A DNA stretch of 64,000 nt from Bacteroidota bacterium (GTDB taxonomy: Bacteria; Bacteroidota; Bacteroidia; Flavobacteriales; Schleiferiaceae). The DNA lies in contig QQUU01000136.1 of the NCBI GenBank assembly GCA_003385605.1, positions 122,019 to 186,018 of the forward strand, read 5' to 3'. Positions 19,168 through 26,074 of this stretch are shown here, piece after piece (the first letter of the stretch is position 1; each line of letters begins with the position of its first letter). The notes beneath the pieces were generated by a model. It was not told where the DNA came from. It saw only the letters and a list, made by a program, of their open reading frames with translations, and made no database searches. A program made the translations under genes and the position numbers.

Positions 19168-20469
19168 ATGTTTTTATCTAGCACAGTAGTTCTTTCATCG
19201 GTAGTTGTCTTCGTACTCGTTATCCTTTTGTTGGTGACGATTCTATTGCAGGCAAAAGCGCGTTTGTCTCCAAGCGGACCGGTAAAATTGAACATCAACG
19301 GAGATGATGTAGAAGTAGAATCAGGAACTACCCTGTTGAACACTTTGAGCAACCAAAAGATCTTCTTGCCATCTGCTTGTGGTGGTGGTGGTACTTGTGG
19401 TATGTGTAAGTGTCAGGTAACTGAAGGTGGTGGTGAAATCCTACCTACAGAAACAGGATTCTTCAACCGTAAGGAGATTGCGGATAACTGGCGTCTTGGA
19501 TGTCAGATTAAGGTGAAGAACGACATGAACGTTAAAGTACCTGAAGAGATCTTCGGTATTAAGAAGTGGGAGTGTGAAGTTGTGAGTAACTACAACGTCG
19601 CTTCTTTCATTAAAGAGTTTGTCGTAAAACTACCGGAAGGTGAAACACTAGACTTCGAAGCTGGTGGTTACATCCAGGTAGATGTACCTGCAACAACGGT
19701 AGATTTCAAGAACATTGATATTACGTCTCACCCGAAATTGGGTAAGGCTCCTGATGAATTCCAAGCAGAGTGGGATAAGTTCAAACTATGGGATCTTAAG
19801 ATGGTGAACCCAGAGCCACTGTTCCGTGCGTACTCTATGGCCAACCACCCTGCAGAAGGTAATATCGTAATGTTGAACATTCGTATTGCTACGCCACCGT
19901 TTGATCGTAAGAAAGGCGGATGGATGGATGTAAACCCAGGGGTTTGTTCTTCATTCGTATTTGATCAAAAGCCAGGCGATAAAGTGACTATTTCAGGTCC
20001 TTACGGTGAATTCTTCATCAAAGAGACTGACGCTGAAATGTTGTATATCGGTGGTGGTGCTGGTATGGCACCAATGCGTTCGCACTTGTTCCACTTGTTC
20101 CACACGTTGAAGACTGGCCGTAAGGTGAGCTACTGGTACGGTGGTCGTTCTAAGCGCGAGTTGTTCTACCTTGACGATTTCCGTCAGATTGAAGAGGAGT
20201 TCCCGAACTTTAAGTTCCACCTAGTATTGTCAGAGCCACTACCTGAGGACAACTGGAAAGCTAAGGAGAACATGGATGACGAAGGTGATGGCTTCGTAGG
20301 TTTCGTACACCAAGCGGTTATCGATAACTACTTGAATCACCACGATGCACCAGAAGATATCGAGTTCTACTTCTGTGGACCACCGCTAATGAATGCAGCG
20401 GTTCTGAAGATGGTAGACGACTTCGGTGTACCACCAGAGAACGTTAGTTTTGACGACTTCGGTGGTTAA
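19168..20469 (+). CDS. nqrF: Na+-NQR subunit F, NADH dehydrogenase module
   Basis: The 433-residue protein has an N-terminal membrane anchor (about 5-28), a [2Fe-2S] ferredoxin domain with C71, C77, C80 ([14 protein letters not shown]) and C112 (RLGCQIKV), an FAD-binding part with [10 protein letters not shown], and a C-terminal NADH-binding part with [14 protein letters not shown] and [12 protein letters not shown]. It oxidises NADH and feeds electrons into the complex. A strong terminator lies 21 bases after the stop. Confidence 0.97.
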   Translation: MFLSSTVVLSSVVVFVLVILLLVTILLQAKARLSPSGPVKLNINGDDVEVESGTTLLNTLSNQKIFLPSACGGGGTCGMCKCQVTEGGGEILPTETGFFNRKEIADNWRLGCQIKVKNDMNVKVPEEIFGIKKWECEVVSNYNVASFIKEFVVKLPEGETLDFEAGGYIQVDVPATTVDFKNIDITSHPKLGKAPDEFQAEWDKFKLWDLKMVNPEPLFRAYSMANHPAEGNIVMLNIRIATPPFDRKKGGWMDVNPGVCSSFVFDQKPGDKVTISGPYGEFFIKETDAEMLYIGGGAGMAPMRSHLFHLFHTLKTGRKVSYWYGGRSKRELFYLDDFRQIEEEFPNFKFHLVLSEPLPEDNWKAKENMDDEGDGFVGFVHQAVIDNYLNHHDAPEDIEFYFCGPPLMNAAVLKMVDDFGVPPENVSFDDFGG

Positions 20470-20487
20470 TCCCAAAGATTTATTCTC

Positions 20488-20520
20488 AAAGCCGCTCCGC
20501 CAGGAGCGGCTTTTTTATTT
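20488..20520 (+). terminator. intrinsic terminator after nqrF
   Basis: GCCGCTCC (20491-20498) and GGAGCGGC (20503-20510) form a perfect 8-bp stem, extended by A-T pairs, with a 4-base loop and a TTTTTT tail. It ends 8 bases before the apbE ATG, so apbE expression would depend on read-through or a promoter inside it. Confidence 0.85.
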
Positions 20521-20527
20521 TTATCCC

Positions 20528-21520
20528 ATGAGATACATCCTTTCTATTCTTATTGCGACCGGAATACTGACTTCTTGCAGTTCAACTCCTGAATTGGTGC
20601 AGGTGACCAACCAAGGTCCAGCCCAGGGTTCAACCTACAGCATATCCTATCAGGTACCGCAAGGTGTTGACTATCGCGAGGGCATAGATAGCATCCTCAA
20701 AGCAATGGATCAGCAGATGAGCCTGTGGGTAAGCGATAGCGAAATCTCTCGATTGAACCGTGGAGACTCTGTTCGCATCAGTACGGCTTTTGCGCGTGTT
20801 ATTACCTTGTCCAAATTGTACACTGAGCTCACTTCTGGCCAATTTGATATTACCATTGCTCCCGTAATCAAAGCCTGGGGATTTTCAGGTGGAGATTACA
20901 ACGACAATGTCAATGTAGATAGCCTTTTGCAATTTGTGGGCAGTGCTAAATTGGCCTTGCCTGAACCAGATTCACTCTATGCCTTGCCTCAAGGGTTTCA
21001 AGTTGATGTAAATGCCATTGCACAGGGGTATACGGTGGATATTATCGCCGATTATTTGGCTGCCCAAGGTGTAAGTAATTACATGGTAGAAGTCGGGGGC
21101 GAGGTGCGTTGTAAAGGCGAAAATGTGAAAGGCCGTGGATGGCGCATAGGTATAGAGAAGCCTGTGGAGGACCGTATTCCAGGTCAGTTCCAGACCATCA
21201 TTGCCTTAGATTCTATGTCGCTCGCCACGAGCGGCAACTATCGCAAATTCTGGGTTGATGAAAGCGGTCAGAAGGTGGTGCATACCATAGATCCGGAAAC
21301 CGGTCAGCCGGTGATTAGCAATGTCTTGTCAGCGAGTATTATCGCTTCCAATGCGACATTGGCAGATGCATTAGCCACCGCATGTATGGTTGCAGGGCCA
21401 AATGCCTTGCAATTGGTTGCGCAATTTCCAGATGTTGAAGCCTACTTTATCGTAGGCAACGTGAAAGGTGAATTAGAAGTACAGAAGACCGAAGGGTGGT
21501 CGGCGTACGAGCCCAATTAA
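20528..21520 (+). CDS. apbE: FAD:protein FMN transferase
   Basis: The 330-residue product from ATG 20528 begins MRYILSILIATGILTSCSS, a lipoprotein signal with lipobox LTSC. ApbE motifs are visible: GSTYSISY, the core VDVNAIAQGYTVD, SLATSGNYRKF and HTIDPETGQP, which contribute the Mg/FAD site. It transfers FMN from FAD to threonine in S/T-G-A/G-T motifs, as found here in NqrB and NqrC, in the periplasm. The frame extends to 20426 inside nqrF, but the lipoprotein start is clearly preferable. Its stop overlaps the stop of the convergent small gene. Confidence 0.96.
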   Translation: MRYILSILIATGILTSCSSTPELVQVTNQGPAQGSTYSISYQVPQGVDYREGIDSILKAMDQQMSLWVSDSEISRLNRGDSVRISTAFARVITLSKLYTELTSGQFDITIAPVIKAWGFSGGDYNDNVNVDSLLQFVGSAKLALPEPDSLYALPQGFQVDVNAIAQGYTVDIIADYLAAQGVSNYMVEVGGEVRCKGENVKGRGWRIGIEKPVEDRIPGQFQTIIALDSMSLATSGNYRKFWVDESGQKVVHTIDPETGQPVISNVLSASIIASNATLADALATACMVAGPNALQLVAQFPDVEAYFIVGNVKGELEVQKTEGWSAYEPN

Positions 21521-21723
21521 GCTTGTTCGAGGTTGTTCTCGCACTGATTAGGATTCTTTCCGCAGTACGAACACGTCTCCCCATCTTGGTTTAAGAAAGG
21601 ACTTTGCGAGGCACAGGTGCCTGCGAATTCTCCGTCCTTTTTCGCCCAGATTTTAATAGCAATTCCCGCTACGCCAAGACCGAGCAGTACTACAGTGATT
21701 CCGATGAGTTTTAAAGCTACCAT
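21517..21723 (-). CDS. small cysteine-rich membrane protein, NqrM-like candidate
   Basis: The 68-residue protein has one N-terminal membrane helix (about 3-24) and a short soluble tail with C37 (AGTCAS), C51 and C54 (CSYC) and C61. This matches the layout of NqrM (DUF539), a helix plus a cysteine-rich tail that is needed in Vibrio for assembling the NqrD/E iron site. It lies convergently against apbE with stop codons overlapping in TTAA. The NqrM assignment is inference from layout and neighbourhood; similar genes are often annotated only as membrane or secreted proteins. Confidence 0.75.
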   Translation of the reverse strand: MVALKLIGITVVLLGLGVAGIAIKIWAKKDGEFAGTCASQSPFLNQDGETCSYCGKNPNQCENNLEQA

Positions 21724-21832
21724 AAGAGGGTAATTTTGATGCTACAAAGGTACAACGTAGAGTTGGAATTTTGAACCTATATCAATTGCCCGGTTTTCTC
21801 AGCGAGAGGATAAATAATCGCGGTCTGTGAAG

Positions 21833-21840
21833 TACATTTG
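21833..21840 (+). promoter_or_regulatory. -7 promoter box of mdh
   Basis: TACATTTG is a perfect TAnnTTTG match, 32 bases upstream of the mdh ATG. The same TACATTTG occurs in the tRNA-tuf promoter. The -33 position has no TTG. Confidence 0.55.
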
Positions 21841-21872
21841 TAGGACCAGAATAACATTAAAATCAAACACAT

Positions 21873-22805
21873 ATGAAAATTACTGTTGTTGGTGCCGGTA
21901 ACGTAGGCGCTACAGTAGCTGAGAACATGGTTCGTCGTGAATTGGCTGAAGAAATCGTACTGCTTGATATCAAGGAAGGATTTGCAGAAGGTAAAGCGAT
22001 GGATATGAACCAAACTGCAACCTTGAATGGTTTCGATTCAAAAGTAGTGGGTTCAACCAACGATTACAGCAAGACTGCCGGTTCTGCTGTAGCAGTAATT
22101 ACTTCAGGTATTCCTCGTAAGCCAGGGATGACTCGTGAGGAGTTGATTGGCACGAATGCGAAGATCGTTCAGATGGTAACTGAGAACTTGATCAAGCACA
22201 GCCCTGATATCATCATCGTTGTGATCTCTAATCCAATGGACACGATGACGTATTTGACGTCTAAGACCTCAGGATTGCCAAAGAACCGCATCATCGGTAT
22301 GGGTGGTATCCTAGATTCTGCACGTTTCAAGTACCGCTTGTCTGAGCAACTAGGTTGTTCGCCTAACGACCTTCAAGGTCAGGTGATCGGTGGTCACGGT
22401 GATACTACCATGATTCCATTGATTAACCACGCCACGTACAACAGCATGCCAGTGACTCAATTCTTGACGCCAGAGCAGCAGGAGTACGTTGTTGCTGAAA
22501 CCATGGTGGGTGGTAAAACATTGACAGGTTTAATCGGAACTTCTGCTTGGTATGCACCAGGTGCTGCTGGAGCTGAGTTGGTTGAGAGCATCGTTCGCGA
22601 TCAGAAGAAAATGTTCCCGTGTTCTGTATTGCTTAACGGAGAGTACGGACAAGACGATATCTGTATCGGTGTTCCAGTAATCGTTGGTAAGAACGGTTGG
22701 GAGAAAGTAGTAGAGTTTGATCTAAGCGCTGACGAGAAAGAGAAGTTTGAAGCTTCTGCTGCAGCAGTACGCAAGATGAACGCTGCACTTGACGAGAATC
22801 TATAA
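21873..22805 (+). CDS. mdh: NAD-dependent malate dehydrogenase (LDH-like type)
   Basis: The 310-residue protein begins MKITVVGAGNVGATVAENM, the NAD-binding loop. DIKEGFAEGKAMDM and the catalytic histidine motif IGGHGDTTMIPL identify LDH-like malate dehydrogenase, as does the arginine loop ITSGIPRKPGMTREEL; the arginines and the absence of the lactate-specific glutamine point to malate. It interconverts malate and oxaloacetate in the TCA cycle and is monocistronic between a -7 box and a strong terminator. Confidence 0.95.
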   Translation: MKITVVGAGNVGATVAENMVRRELAEEIVLLDIKEGFAEGKAMDMNQTATLNGFDSKVVGSTNDYSKTAGSAVAVITSGIPRKPGMTREELIGTNAKIVQMVTENLIKHSPDIIIVVISNPMDTMTYLTSKTSGLPKNRIIGMGGILDSARFKYRLSEQLGCSPNDLQGQVIGGHGDTTMIPLINHATYNSMPVTQFLTPEQQEYVVAETMVGGKTLTGLIGTSAWYAPGAAGAELVESIVRDQKKMFPCSVLLNGEYGQDDICIGVPVIVGKNGWEKVVEFDLSADEKEKFEASAAAVRKMNAALDENL

Positions 22806-22843
22806 GCCCTGAGGGCGTGAAACAAGCCCCGCAGGGGCGAAAT
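22804..22843 (+). repeat. two tandem 20-base units with mini-hairpins
   Basis: Two consecutive 20-base units (22804-22823 and 22824-22843) share the plan AAGCCC...GGGCG.GAAA. Each forms a short palindrome, GCCC-TGA-GGGC and GCCCC-GCA-GGGGC. They begin inside the mdh stop codon and precede the terminator directly. They lack a U tract of their own. Confidence 0.55.
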
Positions 22844-22844
22844 A

Positions 22845-22881
22845 AAAACCCCCGAGCGCGCAGCGCTCGGGGGTTTTTTTT
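22845..22881 (+). terminator. intrinsic terminator of mdh
   Basis: CCCCCGAGCGC (22849-22859) pairs perfectly with GCGCTCGGGGG (22863-22873) around a GCA triloop, followed by eight Ts. The flanking AAAA gives some function on the opposite strand for the DCC-family gene that ends at 22904. Confidence 0.9.
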
Positions 22882-22903
22882 ATGTGAAAAATTTTTCATC
22901 GTC

Positions 22904-23278
22904 TCAGTCGAGCATTCTTTCCCCAGAAACAAATGTGCAATAGCCTTTGCCAAAGAACATGTAGCGTGTCTTGGCTATGATGCGGTACACCAGGTCTCGT
23001 AAAAAGGTAGGCACAAGGCGAAACACTCTGGTCCAGCGGTAACCGGGCAGCTGCTCGAGTATGAGCAAGGCGGCTTTGGAACGAATGTGGAATTGGCCAT
23101 GCATAAATAAAACAACCGAATCTTCACTCTTTAAATGTTCGGGTAGATGTTCTGCTGCCCACTTGCCCTGCAAAGACGCAAAGGAAAAATCGCCATGGAA
23201 ATCTCTGGAATGGATCCAGTCGACACTCTTATTGCACAATGTGCACGGGCCGTCAAAAAGAACCACTACTAAAGACAT
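22904..23278 (-). CDS. DCC-family (DUF393) thiol-disulfide oxidoreductase-like protein
   Basis: The 124-residue protein starts MSLVVVLFDGPCTLCNKSV. DGPCTLC is the DxxCxxC signature for which the DCC family is named, and the C-terminal FFGKGYCTF is also family-typical. It is a small thioredoxin-like cytosolic protein of undefined substrate. Its ATG lies one base after the TGA of the FG-GAP gene, so translation is probably coupled. Confidence 0.85.
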   Translation of the reverse strand: MSLVVVLFDGPCTLCNKSVDWIHSRDFHGDFSFASLQGKWAAEHLPEHLKSEDSVVLFMHGQFHIRSKAALLILEQLPGYRWTRVFRLVPTFLRDLVYRIIAKTRYMFFGKGYCTFVSGERMLD

Positions 23279-23279
23279 A

Positions 23280-25964
23280 TCACTGAAGGACGAGTTTCTC
23301 GGTGGCTAGGATGCTGCCATTTTCTGCGAGGAACTTAGCGATATATAGACCTTTCGGTAATCTTAAGAAATGCTGTGTGCCCAAATCATAGGTGCCCACT
23401 TTCTTGCCTAAAAGATCATAAAGTGCAACTTCAGAAGCCTCTGAGGCCTCAAATAAAACAGTCCCAGTGCTCGGGTTTGGAAGAATACTGGTCTCGATAG
23501 TCAACACTTGCTCCTCAAGACCAATGCTGTTGAAGGCCTTGCCTTGGTAGTAGTGAAGTCCGCCACTCATGTTTCCGACAATAACATCGGGGTAGCCGTC
23601 CGCATTGAGGTCGGCAACGGCCGGGTGTAATCGCTTTCCAGAGCTCAGCATATGAGCATCTGTTTGGTGAAGAGTTGGGGTAAAGTTGAAGCGCATATTT
23701 GGTCGCTTCTTGTTCTTGCTTAGATAGGGCATAAGACACCCATTCTTTGTTATGCTGTTCCAACCAGTAATGTCGCCGATGAGCACAGAGTTAAAAGCGG
23801 TGCTGCCAAGAACCACGGGTATATCTCCGGTTTGTGCATGCTTCGAGAAGCAAATTTGTATGAGGATGTGGTCGGTGCCGTTCCACGCAAAAGGAGTGGA
23901 TAGCTGTATGTCGTTCCAACCTGTAGTCATTACCCGAATTCCTTCATAAACTTGGGTAAAGCCTGAATTTTGGAAGGTAGATTGAGCGGTATCGCTGATG
24001 TGTTTGACGCTGATGGTAAATCCTTGCGTGAGGTACAGGTTAGTATTGGTACCTATCTCAAAGCCTATTGAATTTATTTGACCAAAAGAGGCGCCTGCTG
24101 CGAGCAATTCATCTTTCGTATAAATGATTTGCATGCGTCCATTGCGCTTGGAACCGCCAAAGGGTGTCTCCTCGCGGGTGGTAGAAGAAGTGGTGCCGCT
24201 TCCAAAAACAGCATCAACGTTAGTAGCCCCAGCCATGATTTTCGCCAAAGAATCTAGGTGTACGATCCCTTGATCTTCAGAGCCAATGAGTAGGGTAGTG
24301 TCAGCGCCGTAAATAACAGCGGGTACTGAATAGCCGCTTGGGGCAAACGGCGTACTCATGTCTATACCAACCCAATTCGCATCGACAAGGGTAAATATGT
24401 TTGGATACGTACCGGTGTGTTCGTAATACGCTACGGTTCCAGCCTCATTGCCAATCATTAAATCAAGGTCTCCATCGCCGTCGAGGTCGCCAAGTGCAGG
24501 CGTACTATGGTTCCCAACATCAATGTTTTGCAAGCCGCCTTTGTAGGTGAAGGATGGCGCTAAAAACGTACCTGTGTTTTCGTAGTAAAAAATCTCTCCA
24601 GTCATCGCCCCAATAAGCAGGTCTGGATCATAGTCGCCATCAAGGTCGCCAAAGGCAGGACTAAGGTCTTCTCCTAGGTTATTGAAACCGGCATTCACAT
24701 AATCGGTATTGGTCAATTCAAATTCAGGCGATGTATTGGTGCCAACATTGGTGTAGAGGTGCAACGAGCTCTTGTAGGTTCCAGGTGCCAAGTAGGCACC
24801 CTTGCCCCCGACAACTAAATCATAATCCCCGTCGAAATCTAAATCCACAAGAGCGGGGCGCGCAGTGGAGCCGATGTCAATCATCTCGTCTACCAAGAAG
24901 CTACTGTCTAAAGAAGCAAAAACAGGGTTGTTTGAAGCTCCTGTGTTTTGATAGAGCCATGCATTGCCTTGATTGATGGAGCCGTTCAAATTTGGAGCTA
25001 CAAGCAGGTCAGGAATACTGTCGAAATCCACATCCTCATAAAAGGCTGCGGGGAAGTACTCGATATTCGTAGGGATGCTGGTCGGAAAGAGGGTGTCCTT
25101 GCTTGACATGTAGGCGCTGTCGATATGCCCGCCATTGAATGCGGCTACTAAATTGGTAAAGCTTACATCGCCAAGCAGCACATCTGTTAGTGTATCTCCA
25201 TTGAGGTTCAGTGTAAGAACCGTCGATCCGGCATGGGCGCCGCCAGCGTTCTTTTGACTGAATTCCATTTTCTGTACACCTTGACACGCGTCCAAAGCAA
25301 GGTCATTGCTATTTAGGCCTTCCTCGAATCGACCCCAACATGTGGTATTCATCGCAAAGTCTAAACCGTTGGGTGTAAGACCTTCGTGCCATTCGATAGT
25401 CGCGCGCTGTCCGAAGGTTAGTACGTCCAAATCACCGTCGTTATCAATATCGTCGATGGCTGGGATATCACTACTGAAATTGTAAAGATTGGCCGTGGCA
25501 CTGCCAACATTTGTAGTCAAATACGTTCCTGAAAGTGCCCAATCAAATTGAAGAGAGTCCGTGCTGTTGTTTGTCCATACGCCCATCCCGCCAAGAACAT
25601 AAGCGAAGAGATCTTTCTTTCCATCGCCGTTATAGTCGCGGAAGAGCCCCCAATATTGAACCTTTGGTAAGCTATCCGCATAAGCTGGTGCGGGCACCCA
25701 AGTGTTGTTCTCTGCAAGGAAAGTGAGCCAGCGGTTCCCTTGACGATCAAATGCAACGAGGTCTTCGGTACCGTCTAAATTGAGGTCTACACGGGAAAAT
25801 TGAGGTAAATCGGCCCCTCCCATAAAGGCCATACCTAAGGTATCACTCCCTGAAACCACTGTTGGGCCTTGGGTCCAGTCAAAACTGAGTCGGTTGGACT
25901 GTCCACACAAATCCAGCTGAGTGAGCAGGACCGTGAGTAGGATAAGGAGTGATCTTTGTATCAT
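23280..25964 (-). CDS. FG-GAP/VCBS repeat cell-surface protein with T9SS C-terminal sorting domain
   Basis: The 894-residue protein has a signal peptide (MIQRSLLILLTVLLTQLDLCG) and at least eight calcium-binding-like loops of the FG-GAP/VCBS type, for example DYNGDGKKDLFAY, DIDNDGDLDVLTF, DLDFDGDYDLVVGG and DLDGDGDLDLMIG, arranged as a likely seven- or eight-blade propeller. A beta-sandwich insert (about 595-780) separates the last loop, DLNADGYPDVIVGN, from the rest. The final 70 residues (SILPNPSTGTVLFEA ... LPKGLYIAKF) form a type A T9SS sorting domain, so it is exported and surface-attached or secreted. The ligand is unknown. Confidence 0.88.
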   Translation of the reverse strand: MIQRSLLILLTVLLTQLDLCGQSNRLSFDWTQGPTVVSGSDTLGMAFMGGADLPQFSRVDLNLDGTEDLVAFDRQGNRWLTFLAENNTWVPAPAYADSLPKVQYWGLFRDYNGDGKKDLFAYVLGGMGVWTNNSTDSLQFDWALSGTYLTTNVGSATANLYNFSSDIPAIDDIDNDGDLDVLTFGQRATIEWHEGLTPNGLDFAMNTTCWGRFEEGLNSNDLALDACQGVQKMEFSQKNAGGAHAGSTVLTLNLNGDTLTDVLLGDVSFTNLVAAFNGGHIDSAYMSSKDTLFPTSIPTNIEYFPAAFYEDVDFDSIPDLLVAPNLNGSINQGNAWLYQNTGASNNPVFASLDSSFLVDEMIDIGSTARPALVDLDFDGDYDLVVGGKGAYLAPGTYKSSLHLYTNVGTNTSPEFELTNTDYVNAGFNNLGEDLSPAFGDLDGDYDPDLLIGAMTGEIFYYENTGTFLAPSFTYKGGLQNIDVGNHSTPALGDLDGDGDLDLMIGNEAGTVAYYEHTGTYPNIFTLVDANWVGIDMSTPFAPSGYSVPAVIYGADTTLLIGSEDQGIVHLDSLAKIMAGATNVDAVFGSGTTSSTTREETPFGGSKRNGRMQIIYTKDELLAAGASFGQINSIGFEIGTNTNLYLTQGFTISVKHISDTAQSTFQNSGFTQVYEGIRVMTTGWNDIQLSTPFAWNGTDHILIQICFSKHAQTGDIPVVLGSTAFNSVLIGDITGWNSITKNGCLMPYLSKNKKRPNMRFNFTPTLHQTDAHMLSSGKRLHPAVADLNADGYPDVIVGNMSGGLHYYQGKAFNSIGLEEQVLTIETSILPNPSTGTVLFEASEASEVALYDLLGKKVGTYDLGTQHFLRLPKGLYIAKFLAENGSILATEKLVLQ

Positions 25965-25968
25965 ATTT

Positions 25969-25976
25969 CAAAGATA
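25969..25976 (-). promoter_or_regulatory. candidate -7 box of the FG-GAP gene, very close to its ATG
   Basis: The minus strand reads TATCTTTG, a perfect TAnnTTTG match, ending only 4 bases before the ATG at 25964. If used, transcription would begin at or within a base or two of the start codon and give an almost leaderless mRNA. No -33 TTG is visible. Confidence 0.4.
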
Positions 25977-26034
25977 ACTCGCAACAAGATTCATACCGCA
26001 TTAAAAATGGTTAGGTTAGCCACCCCGACTTAGT

Positions 26035-26042
26035 TATATTTG
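26035..26042 (+). promoter_or_regulatory. -7 promoter box of secDF
   Basis: TATATTTG followed by C is a perfect TAnnTTTG match 32 bases upstream of the secDF ATG. No -33 TTG at standard spacing. Confidence 0.55.
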
Positions 26043-26074
26043 CGCGTTATTGGAAAAAAGAAATAATCCACACA

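Noticed and set aside
20426-20527. N-terminal extension of apbE
   Set aside because: It lies inside nqrF and the nqrF terminator; the lipoprotein signal at 20528 is a clear start.
22804-22843. CRISPR-like or REP array
   Set aside because: Only two imperfect 20-base units without spacers or a transposase; retained as a small repeat only.
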